Part shown: in pieces, positions 35,889 to 47,605 of the stretch
How positions within the stretch are numbered: the first letter of the stretch is position 1
Layout of the letters: every line of letters starts with the position of its first letter
Translations under genes and position numbers: made by a program
Source of the DNA: Nomia melanderi
Lineage: Eukaryota > Arthropoda > Insecta > Hymenoptera > Halictidae
DNA: 64,000 bases
Assembly: GCF_051020985.1 (NCBI RefSeq)
Contig: NC_135003.1
Location: forward strand, 9,541,501 to 9,605,500
Direction: 5' to 3'
Notes under the pieces: model-generated
Databases searched by the model: none
Told to the model about the DNA's origin: nothing
What the model saw: only the letters and a program-made list of their open reading frames with translations

Positions 35889-35943
35889 CGCGCAGATTCC
35901 TGCCGAACCCTTTAACCCTTCATGTTGTATTCATTAGACGTAA
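35889..35943. repeat. Dispersed direct repeat, copy 2
   Basis: It carries GCGCAGATTCCTGCCGAA, CCCTTTAACCCTTCATG and TTGTATTCATTAGACG, matching copy 1 at 34878 except for one indel and a few substitutions. Confidence 0.75.
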
Positions 35944-36004
35944 TTGATTTTCTCGATAGGGCGTAGTAGGATTTCCATATTAAATTGGAGCGCGCGAGCG
36001 TTCG

Positions 36005-36025
36005 CTCTCTCTCTCTCTCTCTCTC
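36005..36025. repeat. (CT)n microsatellite
   Basis: Ten CT units plus a trailing C without interruption, in a GC-rich context. GA/CT repeats can act as GAGA-type sites in insects, but nothing here shows that. Confidence 0.95.
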
Positions 36026-39000
36026 GCCCGCTTTCTCCGGTGCCGCGTGTCGATACGCGACGATTATTCCGAAATTAACGGCGTCCCGTGTCGTCTCGCG
36101 GCCGGGACGTTCGTAATTCTAACGACTTAACCCTTTGTCCGCGCGTACCCGTTCGTTTTACGGTATTTAGGGTCCGCCGCGGACCAAACTGCGCGACTGC
36201 AGCTGCTTGGCGAGCCTGACGCTACGGGGTTAACTGCTGAACGTAATCTAACTCGACTGGTGTATCAACTTGGAAAGCTGAGTCTAAGGTTGGGGTATTA
36301 CATTATTAATGCTGTATCGTTTCCTTAATTACCAGGTCATCCTATAAGTAACATCGTTTCTTATCTTACCTTGTAATCTTACAGACACACTTGCGTGTTA
36401 CTGAATTATGTCTTCGTTAATTGTTGTCAGCAGTAAAAACTATGTTTAGCAGTTTCTTTCTCATATTTTAAAATTAACGATTTTCTGAGTGCTAATAGAA
36501 TGTAGATGATGTTTGTTTTTGCATCGACATTCAGGTGACTACGGTGTTATTTCGATTTCTCGAACTATCGACTCGCAGGACATAATGCGGAAGAATAACT
36601 TCGGATACGGTCGAGAGTCTGATGAAATCCCCTTTCTAACGTGTTCACCCGACCTTTACAAAGAGCCCCGTTGACGCGTTTTTCCGACAAAGCATGAAAT
36701 CTCCCGAGGTGTCGTCACGAGGCATTTGCATACAATTAATCAAATGTCTTCCGCGTCTGTGCCGCGGGTTTAGCGTTTTATTGCGTCAAAGCGAGCCACG
36801 GCGAATTCTTTTTATCGCCGAGAACAGAGATTAGAAAGAAGGGGCAGCGGCGAAAACATTTAAATGCGATGTACAGAGCGGACGCAATTTCGTTTAATGC
36901 CAATAAGAGCCGGACTTTTAATTACGGTTTTATTCGGCTTTAAACGCGCGGGCGGGCGAAAAATTTCATTTCAGGATTGTTAGAAGCTTCCTGTGTTGTT
37001 ATTAAGCCCCTTACACCGGCGTATTAACTGAATTTCGCGCGGGAACTGCGGTTTCCCTTTCGGCATTCATGACTACTCGGATCATTACTGAGTTATTAAA
37101 GCTGGTTTATTAGATTTTACCGCGTTCGTTGCATTCGTTGCGTATTTCAGCGATTGATACTTTTCACTGTACACACGTTTATGGAGGAAAGAAATCGATT
37201 TGCTATTCTAGTAGTTATGAGATTTTACTTTTTACCCGAGACCACTCAAAGTAATTGAAACGAATAATAAATTAATGTAAAATTTTCAAGTTTTCAATTC
37301 ATATTTTTAAATTTCAAAGTACCCTGTAAGTATAAATATAGTTTTTAATTCAGAGTAAACTTTTGACGACTGAAAGATGCCGAAAAATAAAACAGAAAAA
37401 ATGGTTATTTCTTTATTAACATAATCGCACTATCTGAATGTTCTTTGTTACTCAGTATCGAGGTTTCTTGCTATTTCACAGTGGAAACCCGTGAATTACA
37501 GTGGTAAATTATGAAATGCTTTGCGCGGCTTCCCAGTAGCAGGAGCAACAATTCGACTGTTTTTTTTGTTTGCGAGCGAGCGAATTAATTTTAATTACGC
37601 GCGGCCTATGTGTGGCTCGGTTGAATAAAAAGCGGCCAGAAATAAAACAAAGGCACAGAACTGAGCTTCGCGCATGCGCGGCCACAGTTCACTTTTATAT
37701 TATTTACGTAATTACTGGTCGGCTGAGTTTTACCTGAGACATCAAGGAAACTCTACGAAGATAGGAGGAAAATTAAATTTCTCACCGCGCAGTATCGTAT
37801 TTCACTTCCATATCCCTTTTTAAAACACATATGCAAATACCAGGGAAGAAGTTCCAAGTTTTCAACTGATTGCATACAACATAGTTCAGTTGTTTCATAT
37901 TACGTCCTTTTGTATCGATTTCCTTCGTTAGTATTCATTTCGATGTAACAAAATCTTCGAACCTTTCCAATCAATTCAATTTTCTAATTTGTCACTCGCA
38001 GTTTTCCATGTGGAACGAAGATAAATTAGTGAATCGTGAATTAGTAAACACGAATCGTATACAGACGTTTATGTTAATAAATAACAGAGAAGAATCGCGC
38101 GGCTCCCTTATTAATTTGTTTCGATGAATCGTGGATTCGTGGCAAAGTTTACATATCGACGGCGAGGTTTTTCGATCCGCGTGTTGCCGTTACGAATAAC
38201 AATTAATTGCCAGCCGGCGAGTTGATTAAGGCCCTATTCATCGAGTGGAAACGTTATAAATCACACGAGCAGTGCACCGGATCGTTCCTACGCGATCGCA
38301 GCGGCGCCGTTGCGCAAGTGAAATTTCGTGACGCAGCTTTTGACCAAACGAACAGCTGTTCTAACTTTTCAGCCCCGCGCGGAACGGGAGAAAGCGTGTG
38401 AAGCCATCGACGATCATTCGAAACCTGTTGTTTAGAGAGAAAATTGAATCGGTAATGTTACACCTTTGCTCAACAGGTTTTTTCCACAGGTCGTATGGCT
38501 TCTTCGAAGCGTCCCATATTACGAAAACACGCTGCGGAACGGGAACTATTAGAAAGCCAGTCGATCCGGACAATATTTTCCCTGTAGAAATTAATATATC
38601 CGTTAAAAAATATAAAATATCACCATGACAACGGTCCATTACATCGCCAAGTGGAAATTATTTATTATTCATGGAACAACATTAGAAAACAAGAGGCTCG
38701 CGATCGAAAATCAAAACATGAGCGACTTGCCCATGCGTGAAATTGCTTGATAATGATATTTACAGATCGGCATTCGTATTTCGTTGTTTTTCGCCCGGCC
38801 AAACCAAAAATAGCTCGATAATTGCGAAACAGGCAATTCGGATGCCGACCGGGGCAGGACAAAAAGATAAACGGCTGGACTAATTTATGTTAATTTTGGA
38901 ACGGGAACTTTTTACATCGTTTAATTCAATTAGTTCCGCTCTTTCGACGCTGTAATTACCATATTCCACTGACGTCCGGCGTTCACCGGGTAGATCGCCG

Positions 39001-39954
39001 TAAAATTTGCTCGCGGCGCCAGAAAATAGCTACCGCAAACTCGTTTCGTATGCATTCCATTTGTTTCGGAATCTTTTAATAACAAACTTCCATCACGTAA
39101 TGACCCAATGAAAAAACACTGAAAATACATAACAATATTATCCACTTAAACCTCCCACGTACCGGTGTTCTAATTCAAACCGCGGGACGTACTTTGCTAC
39201 CTCGCAAAAATTCGTTTCTCTAAAATATTCAGGTAAATTTCAACCAAAGTACAAACTTCTGAATTAAACTGGCTGCTAAATAAAATTACCGCCACAAGAA
39301 GTTCCGTAGAATCCCGTGCAGTGGAAAGTTTCGCGCTCTAAAAATTACTAAAATATTTAACGCAAGTAAGTTCTGGTAGTAACTGTTAACAAGTTAGCCA
39401 GTCGAAAGCTCGACTTTTGTTTTTTTTCCTCCCGTTCGAGTAACATTGCTCTTTGGAAAAGTTAGCCTTGATCGTTGACCATGAACGAGAAACGGAGTTA
39501 CCGCGGGATCGGAGTGGTTACGTTTGATTCGGCGGGATCGATACGAACCGGGTATCGAAAGTTGTTCGCGAATAAAATTGCCGTAACCGAGTGAAGAAGT
39601 TAGCTGGTACCTCGGCGGAGTGCTTCCGCAGCGGCGGAACGGAACAGACATAACTGATTGCCGTTCCGACTTGTTCGCTTTCGGCTGTGTACCACGCGCG
39701 TTAACAAGAAATATGTGTGACAGTAAAATGTTCCCGACGCCGACGTCGACGCTGTTCCTTGAAAGCACAATAAAGGCGTAACGTGACTTACCTGTTCTCG
39801 CTCGTGGTAGTCACGGCGATGAAAAGTAACGAGTAATCAAAGTGAAGTAACCCTCGAGAGAAATCGGCTCGTTCGAGGACTCGTTGCTCATCCGTCTTCG
39901 GGGAAAACTTCTCATGTACCGCGGTGGAATGAGATGTGAACGATTGGCCCGTGA

Positions 39955-40140
39955 TGATGATGGGTTGTCTATTATTTTAGAACTGTTGAGAAAGGAAAGC
40001 TTCGGTGAAATCAATTAATAATAATTAATATTACTTATCAGTAACATTGTGATATTAGTATTTAATTAATCGAAGAAAATTTCGTGAAGATCGTTTTCCT
40101 GGGGAACTCGGAAATATCTGGAATATTATTTTGAGCCACT
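39955..40140. mobile_element. Family G element, short copy
   Basis: The right half (AGTATTTAATTAATCGAAGA, then GGGGAACTCGGAAATATC, ending TTATTTTGAGCCACTC) matches the right arm of the element at 23460-23880. The left half (ATTATTTTAGAACTGTTGAG, then GAAAGCTTCGGTGAAATC) is its inverted counterpart. The AT-rich centre is much shorter than in copy 1. Ends are approximate. Confidence 0.5.
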
Positions 40141-40272
40141 CGGATGAGAAATAGAAAATTTTTGTGTGATATTACTTTATATAACATATGTAATGTAATT
40201 AGAAATTGTGTTTGCAATATTTTTTAAGGTACTTTTTAAGGACCACTTTGATTAATATATGTGAATGTATAA

Positions 40273-40620
40273 TTGATTTTTCAAAATGAATCGGGGAAAT
40301 GTGTTAAATTCATTTGTAATGGATTCAAGATTGCTACGAATGGATTACTTTCTAAGAACAAATTCAACCCGAAGAAGTTCGAATGTCCAGCACCCGATAG
40401 TATCCCCGATAGGACCGTTCCATATCTGCGTGTCGTTGACCCTAGTTTAGGTTATCTACAGGCATCATTAATCGAAGGGATTTCCCCGAGATTTATCCGT
40501 CGTTATCGTGGAAAGCATGAGCTTTTAAAAGGCCTAGCAGAGGCACGAAAAGAAAGAAAGCAAGAAGGACTAAGTACCTACATAAAGGCAACGCACGTGA
40601 CAAATCGTTCCGTCTCGTGA
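40273..40620 (+). other. Isolated open frame, unrecognised
   Basis: An open frame of about 115 codons (first codon TTG, no good ATG context) in moderately AT-rich DNA. The middle (NPKKFECPAPDSIPDRTVPY) and the basic tail (ARKERKQEG) look somewhat protein-like. There is no domain, splice pair or codon signature that I recognise. It could be a chance frame, a decayed transposon frame or a pseudogene fragment. Confidence 0.2.
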
Positions 40621-40817
40621 ACTAGCCTGGGATAAGCCAGATTTCACGAAAGATGAATTAACCTTCAATCTAAAAATTAACATAACGGCGTACCACTAAT
40701 ACATATAACAGTATTCATTATCTCATTTCTTTCGACTCATTATTAACGTGTACGTGACTTCGCTGTTTCAAAAAAAGTTCCTCTCAAAAATCATTTCCGT
40801 ACACAAACCAAAATTAA

Positions 40818-41037
40818 CCGATTGTTGACCGGTCACGAGTTAACTTGTGTTCGCACTTCAGTTAGCTAATTCAATTTCTCAAACGCAGGACAATGATATA
40901 AAGTTTCGTTTCAATTCATTATGTACAAATAAAGTGTACTGAAGTTCATTTAGATTGTTTCACTTTCATATTTAATCGCGGATTAATAACTGGTAATATG
41001 CTTAATGCCTCTGCATAAAATTCCCACCAACAATGTG
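40818..41037. mobile_element. TTAA-flanked MITE family B (B2)
   Basis: TTAA at 40814-40817 and 41038-41041. The left end is CCGATTGTTGACCGGTCACG; the right end, reverse-complemented, is CACATTGTTGGTGGGAATTT. Relative to 27587-27895 it is inverted and lacks the duplicated terminus. It shares interior words such as TTTAGATTGTTTCACTTTCA. Confidence 0.8.
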
Positions 41038-41041
41038 TTAA

Positions 41042-42993
41042 AATTGAAAATAAAACAATATTCCAAAGCTACACACGAATAATAAAACGAACAACAAAAT
41101 CATAAGAACTCGCGAGTACTTATTCAGAGAAGTATTTACGTTTTAATCGGAAAAACTACCGACGAATAAAAGAATGCGAAGTTTTAGAATAAAAGGCACA
41201 CGCGGGCTTATTGCAGCCAGCTGAATTAAAAACATTTATCTTTGCCCGTCGATACGAGCCGGCGCCGAGACCTGTCGATACTCTCTTGATATTTTCTATT
41301 AACATTGTCAAAGGGACTTGAATATCACTTGTTTTTCATCCCGCTGTTTGCGCATCTACCGCTCGAAACGTCGCGTCGCCGTTGGAAATTACACGCCGGA
41401 GGAGCGTGAAACACGGTCTCTTCCGGGATGCGCGCGGCCGGCAGCCAAACCGAATTGAATGGGTCAACAATACGGTCGGTCGGGGTTGTTCAAAACGTGG
41501 GGCGGAGCTCACCCTCAGAAATTTCGGCGGGCTTTCTTTGTGACGGACACTCTCACATTGTGTCATCCACGGCCGCGTGTAGCTCGAACGACGGGGGAAA
41601 TAATCGTTGTCGATGTTGCTGCATCCCCAACTCGAAGTGCAGCTGTCCGCTTAATCCGAGCCCTCGATATTGCACTTTAGAATAATCGCGGGAGGAATGC
41701 GTTTGAAACGTATAACGCTGAGTTAATGGGACCCGTCCATCTGACGCATATTAAATTTTGCAAACATCAGTTGATTGATAAAATTACAGAAATATGTATT
41801 CCGATTGTGTATTTTTAATCTGTAATCTCTAGAATTTGAAACATTCATTGTTCGGTGGAATAATCTTATAATGAATGTTATTGAATCGATAAACTAATTT
41901 TTATAACTCGAATAGAAGTAGTAGATCATAGATTTTTTATTCGTTTCAGTAGGAATATAATTGAACAGAAATAATAACAGTAAAAAAAGTGAGAATTTTA
42001 AGAAACACCGAATACAGGTTCTGTTATACGATCATTATCAAGTAACCTGTATTATAAGAATCGCGAAGTTAATAGGCAAATAGTTAACTAGAACATTTCT
42101 TAGGTTTCACTAGTAATTCATGCACGACGTAATCGTATAGATTCAGGTTCGGTTTACGCAATTCAGGCGTGGATCTAACGATAATTAATTAACATTCGTT
42201 TAAAATGATCCACTGGAATTCAGATTGGCGGCGTACGTGATTTAAATGAATACACGGGGTACAAGTTAATTTAGGTTTCTGTAACCAGCATAAATCTAGA
42301 TTTGCATAAAGATTCGCCGGCTGTCGGTAACGTAACACTGGTAGTAATAAAGTTGAGCAGGAAACGCTTCATTCACGATCGCGTCCATTCAGGTCGAAGA
42401 AATTCTCGAACAGCGACGGACACGGGTCCGGTCGGTCGGTACCCGGGGCGCGCGTCGATTTCGTATGAATGGCGAACGAATTCATGAATGAGAAGGTTGC
42501 GATGCCGGTCGCGCGTTAATTAGGAGCTTCAGAGCACACTCGCCTGAAGAGAAAGTTTTAAAGCACGGCATTGTTCCTGCAATTAGCGTGGCTGTACATT
42601 CGCTCGCCGGTTTTATGCCCTTTTAAACCGTTCACCGATTATGACATGGCCTTGAAGACGTTCCTTTGTTCCGTCGAGTATCCTCGGGGCTCGTTCGACG
42701 CGGAAACCGAAAACAATTCGTCTCCTCCGTGTTCCCGAATTGTTTCTTATTTTCTCTTTCGTCGGGCTAATTTAGAATCTGTTTGACTGCGGGACAACGA
42801 CCGACGTTCGTCGCGGAACACAGAATCAAAGGGATACCGAAGCGTTTCATTGAAACAGCAGCGCCGAATGTATTGTTTGTTAATCATTTGTAGTATAATC
42901 GAGGATGGCCTATTATTTAAAACTGTAGAGGTAAGAGTAGTACACTTTTGGGATAGACGCAAAATCTTTTTATTTCTTCAGGAGTATTCTTAA
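41042..42993. other. Non-coding stretch
   Basis: GC-rich islands at about 41200-41690 and 42300-42530 are separated by AT-rich DNA. Several short frames overlap in the islands without splice or domain support. Nothing else was recognised. Confidence 0.45.
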
Positions 42994-43173
42994 CACTAGA
43001 ACTACTAGACGAGTTAAATTGAACTATTCCTGATGCCTTCTCTTTGCAATTATTAAAAAGAGAACAGATGTTTCTCTGAGAAATTATTAAAGACATTGAT
43101 AGAATAGATACACTCTTGGAGTTCCTGCAGAGGAATATCAAAAAGTCAATTTACCTGCTCGGTAATTTTAGTG
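42994..43173. mobile_element. TTAA-flanked MITE family C (C1)
   Basis: TTAA at 42990-42993 and 43174-43177. The left end is CACTAGAACTACTAGACGAG; the right end, reverse-complemented, is CACTAAAATTACCGAGCAGG. The interior is collinear with the element at 18434-18598. Confidence 0.72.
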
Positions 43174-44164
43174 TTAAGAAGCAAAATTTTTTTATTATTT
43201 CGTGGTATACGATTTAACTACAGTTTTCCTTTCTTAAATAGTCATCAATAGCAGTCATTTTTAGTATTGATAATATTCAACGCTTGATAATGATATAGTG
43301 CAACACGATGTTAAATAACTTTCTTCCTTTTTAAAAATTTCCTGTTCATTTACAAGCTTCCCTAGAATTGCTCTTTAATTATAAAATAGTCGAATCATCA
43401 GCTTCTTGAAGTATAGATAGAAATGTACAATCGTCACGAATCTTTCACGCGGCTGCGCACAGAACACACGAAGTGTTCCCTTTGCTCGAGAATGAGACTC
43501 GCGAAGGAACGTGCGGTACTCGCGGAATTCCCAGCGGAGTGAAAAAAAAATTGCTCGAAATCTCGCAGGTTAGGGCGTCGCGTCACAACACCGATAGGCT
43601 GTGCTTTGATGTTACAGGCTTTGATCTTGCTGCGGGAAAAATAGTTTCGGACCGTTTTAAACGGCGAAGTATCGAGCGACTGGGCTGACAATTCGCCCGT
43701 TAATTGGAGCCCCGTGATAAGTTGCGAATAAGCTCTCGACAATTATGTGCATGCGAGGCATATTAATTAACGGGGACTATGACCCGCTCGATGCGTACGA
43801 AAAACTTAACGCAATCCTTAGTAACGATGAATTTTAATTAATCGAAGGATCGCGCGCATCACTGCCGCTAATTGGAAATGATTTTGTTGGAATACAGGTT
43901 CTGTATTCCGTGAAACTCTTGTATTACTTGTTCCATCTCCAGCTGAGCGTTTACTAGACAATAAAGAGAGATCTCAATCTTGTCTCGACTAGCTTTCCCT
44001 CCCTTACATTTATCCTTATCTTTAGAATCGAATTTCTACGACTCACTCAATTAAACTGCGATTATTTAAAAACATCCCTATATCATAAATAATACTACCT
44101 AACACGGTAACATTCAGTAAGATAAACACGCAATAATAATAACGCAATTCAATTAACACTTTAA

Positions 44165-44403
44165 CCCTTTGTACTCCAGAACTTTGTACTCTCAGTCGCC
44201 GATGGATTTGACACAGGAGAATTGTAAAGTTCGATATTTAATATTAAATTTTGTATAACACATCAATATGAAAGTACCGAAAGAAAACAGTTTTCTTTCT
44301 TAGTGTATATGCGATTTTTCGCTAAGTCAATTTCAAAAATTGCCTGCGTCTCATTAGAAAATACTGAGTATTTCCAGTAAAGAAACTCTTGACGCGCAAA
44401 GGG
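44165..44403. mobile_element. TTAA-flanked MITE family A (A3, full length)
   Basis: TTAA at 44161-44164 and 44404-44407. The left end is CCCTTTGTACTCCAG; the right end, reverse-complemented, is CCCTTTGCGCGTCAAG. It contains TCTCAGTCGCC near the left end and the internal signature TCGATATTTAATATTAAAT then TTGTATAACACATCAATATG. It is the best reference copy in this window for the family interior. Confidence 0.82.
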
Positions 44404-44407
44404 TTAA

Positions 44408-47059
44408 CATTACATTCTGTACTTACGCAATTTTCTATGTGAAATCATCTAGCATTCAACACGTTAACACTAGAACAATCTAGCCTGTAACATGATTAAT
44501 ACCTAATCCTAATAAAAATTCTAACAATAGACTTTCTCCGGTTTCTTCATACATTCAATGTAGTATTCAAGTGAAACTGTTTATTTTTAAACTCGCGTCG
44601 AATATTTAACGCGTTTAAGATATCAGTAATTACGAAATAAGAACACTGAAACCGGTCATTTTGACAGGCGCGGTTGTTCTAGTGTTAACAAGCACGGTTC
44701 AGTCGGTCCCAATTAAATTCCATACGGCCGGTGGGTATCTAAAATAATGATCAAGTGTTTACGAGCGGTGCGTAGGAGAAATATTTTCGCGGATATCGTT
44801 CACAGTCGGTGTAACCGTTTCATTACCGGTTGACACGTTAACTCGCCACTTGCGAGAGCGCTACCTGAACCCGAGGAATGTTATCTCGTCGACGACACTT
44901 GCCCGGCAGTCCGGCTATCTCTGTCCCATTATCATCCGGCCGGTGGCTATTTTGCAAACGAAAGGCGCGCGCTCGCGCGAGATTATCTCGCCCGCGATAA
45001 TCGACCGGGCATGTTACACCGGGCGAATCGCAGCTGCTCCGGTTCGGATTCCCGAGCTAAATTAAATCGAGCCCTTACACTTTCGATTCCGCTCTATCTT
45101 ATCTTTGACTCCTCTCTCGCAGATTGCGGACGCTGCGCTTCTCTCGTTCCCTTTTCACGCCGTTCACCATGTATGACGGGTGCACTGGTCAGTTGCATTT
45201 ATCATTGCTCTACTCGAAGCTTCCTTATTTAAAATCTAGAGGGAATATTAATTTCAAACTGAATAAAAGTAGAAGTAGGAAAACATATGTTTAATCGAAT
45301 TATTCTGTTTTTTTAATTTTTCATTGTATTTATTGCAGGATATATATTTCCAAATTGTTAGTGTTTTGTTGTATTCGTGACTTTAATTGCGGGGTATACA
45401 AATGGATATTGTACAATTTCGGATTCGGATTCATTTTTGGGGTGAACAAATTCGTGTAGAGGAATATACTGTAAGATATTGCAGAGTGGTTACAGATCTA
45501 AGGAATTAATAATAATACAATAAAGTATATGAAAATTCATATTGAAATTTAGGTAATCGCGTTGATTCAAACCAAATCGTGAAAAAAGACAACATTTTTT
45601 CTAATTCGTGTTAAATCAAACGGATCGTGTGAAGATAGAAACGTGCGTCGCGCTAAATGAAAATTGCGTGAAAAGAGAAAAATAATTGCCTAGTTCAAAA
45701 CCCGGCGAAAAGAGTGCGTGTACGAGATAGAATTGAGTGTGCTTTGATCGACCGCGGGAATCGGGATCGATACAGGAACTGTTATATTTAAAAGGGAGGG
45801 ATGACAAGGTGACGATGAATTCATTTGCATCCCGTTGCGAAGTTCTGTCGCCTGTTCCGTATGCATACTGTGGCGGTTAATACCGTGATTTGACCATTTA
45901 TTAGCGAAATTACGTTTGCCGGGCACCGTGATGGGTATTCCACCCTCGCCGGGCTATCTATGTAGTACGTGCGTATCGTTTTCGGCAAACAAGCGATTTG
46001 CTCGGCGGCGGCGTCCTTTGAAGTCCGCGGCTGTGCTTGCATTACGCTCATCTCTGGCATATTTCGCGTGGAAAACGATACACACCGCGATTTTCGTATG
46101 CACTCCGCACACAACTAAAACGCTGTTCAATTACTAGGCCCGCAATAATTAAATTTTCGGAACCGTGCCGGCATAGAGCCATTATGCACGCGTCGTCGAC
46201 AACCTAATTCCTCCTTCCTTTAGTAGCAACAACTTATGCAAACAGCACCACGATTATTTTTCAGCTTTTGCATTCGACGCGACACTGTGACCATTAAATA
46301 TTAAACCACTTCCTTACACTCTACTGTTTGTCCGCTCGCTTAAACAAACAAGTAAATCAAACAAACAGTTACCATCGTTTCAGTCTTCCATGATCGTTCC
46401 TCTGGAATCGTGCAACAATTCTTTAGATAACGGATCATTTAGAAAGCCTCGCGTTCCTTCTCGATAGCAACCCCACAGCCGACAAAGGAAACAAGCCGCT
46501 CGGGTAGCAAGTTTCAAAGCCCGGCCGGGTAAAGCTCGAATTTGCATAAGCATCCGCAGTCTATTTATAATTCACCGAAGTGGCCTCCTAGTTCAGCCGG
46601 TGGCATTAAAATTTTCAGTGTTCGTTCGATCGGATCTTAATGGTTTTAATTCCAGACACATGCACACGAGCACACACTCGGGCCGCGGCAACGCGAAGCC
46701 TCACCTAATGTGCGATCGGCACGCTCGCGAGCGGCGAATTTCGTGTTTCTGATAACGATGCAATATTGTAGCGGTTAAAAGGCAACGGTGTGTATCTGTG
46801 ACCCAGAAAGCCGGCCCGACGAACGTCATTCGGCCAGGCAATAAATCGCGAAAGGTATAATTCTGCGCTTAATTATGCGCTCAGGCGATGCTGCGTCGGT
46901 GTGCCACCGAGGACCCGGCGTTTGCAATTCAAAATAACGCTGGCAACCGCAGTGTCCGCCTAGCGACAGCTAGGAGTTTCCCAGTTCTACGATTCCCCGG
47001 CTGAACCGTTTCGAGCATGCGTCGCGTCGCCGCTGGCCATTCACCGCACGGAAAACTCG
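44408..47059. other. Non-coding stretch after the MITE cluster
   Basis: Contains the family C element at 44468 and GC/CpG-rich blocks at about 44700-45180 and 46440-47060. There is a strong pyrimidine tract ending TATTTATTGCAG at 45340, after which frames are AT-rich and lack a donor. No exon is supported. Confidence 0.45.
44468..44684. mobile_element. TTAA-flanked MITE family C (C2)
   Basis: TTAA at 44464-44467 and 44685-44688. The left end is CACTAGAACAATC; the right end, reverse-complemented, is CACTAGAACAACCGCGCC, so the first 11 bases match exactly. It shares termini with 42994 but has a different interior, so it may be a subfamily. It sits about 60 bp downstream of the family A copy at 44165. 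Confidence 0.78.
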
Positions 47060-47605
47060 AGGTACAGTCTGTCTACCACTTGGCTAGCGGAACGACATAG
47101 GGGTAATAGGGGTATATCTCCACATGTCTTTTTTTTTATAAAGAAACGACGCTCTGTAATGATTGATTATGAAGAAGGGTCGAAGGAGAACATATTTCAT
47201 TTGGGATTTATCAGTGGAATCGACAGTAAGGCTTTCTGGTAGATCCCAACTTTAAACAAGAAATAAGAATAGTTTCGACTAGTTGTATAATATAACCGTA
47301 TTGTCGCATAGAAAATTGGTATCGGAAAGGAGACGTGGTAAGATGCAGACTGATCAATTAGATCCGTATTACTTTCAGAGCTTTTCTTGTAAGCATATAG
47401 TCCGTCTACCACTTGATGGCTAGCGGGACAACACAAGCTGTTTCGTGTGTAGCTTCGATTGGTTATCTGTAATGACCGTATTGACGAATATTGTCAGTTA
47501 GTGAAATTACCACGGAAAATGAGAAGAGAACAGATGCAAACTGACCGCTCAGACCCGCATTCCTCAGCCTGGCCATCAAGTGGTACACAGACTATACCTT
47601 CGCGG
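47060..47605. repeat. Compound repeat: 185-bp tandem units with an inverted terminal word
   Basis: The word GTCTACCACTTGRTGGCTAG, or its shorter form GTCTACCACTTGGCTAGC, occurs at about 47071 and 47404. It occurs inverted at about 47570-47596 as CTGGCCATCAAGTGGTACAC. Between these, the segment 47268-47382 (ACCGTATTG, then GATGCAGACTGATCA) recurs about 180-190 bp later (ACCGTATTG, then GATGCAAACTGACC). It is an old tandem duplication combined with an inverted end, perhaps two nested short elements. Confidence 0.6.

Larger units (their letters stand above)
34071..39954. other. Downstream intron or flank, mostly non-coding
   Basis: Starts with the donor of the 274-bp exon. It holds the dispersed direct repeat pair (34878 and 35895), a CT microsatellite (36005), GC-rich and ATTA-bearing blocks at about 36590-37000 and 38150-38400, and weak acceptors at 36534 and 38372. 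No exon is supported. Confidence 0.5.

Noticed and set aside
36131..36232. TTAACCCTTTGTCCGCGCG ... GGGGTTAA as a short MITE
   Set aside because: The two ends share only CCC-type bases when inverted; the similarity is too short to call an element.
38373..38628. Acceptor CTAACTTTTCAG followed by open frames of 20 and 85 codons
   Set aside because: The phase-0 frame ends after 20 codons without a nearby poly(A) signal; the longer frame is in the wrong phase for the 274-bp exon and lacks a good donor.
39792..40014. Minus-strand donor GAACAG/gtaagt with an upstream open frame
   Set aside because: The upstream frame stops before the donor and overlaps a family G repeat; no matching acceptor was seen.
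45324..45470. Strong pyrimidine tract ending TTATTGCAG at 45340
   Set aside because: The following 40-codon frame is AT-rich and low in coding character, with no donor before the stop.
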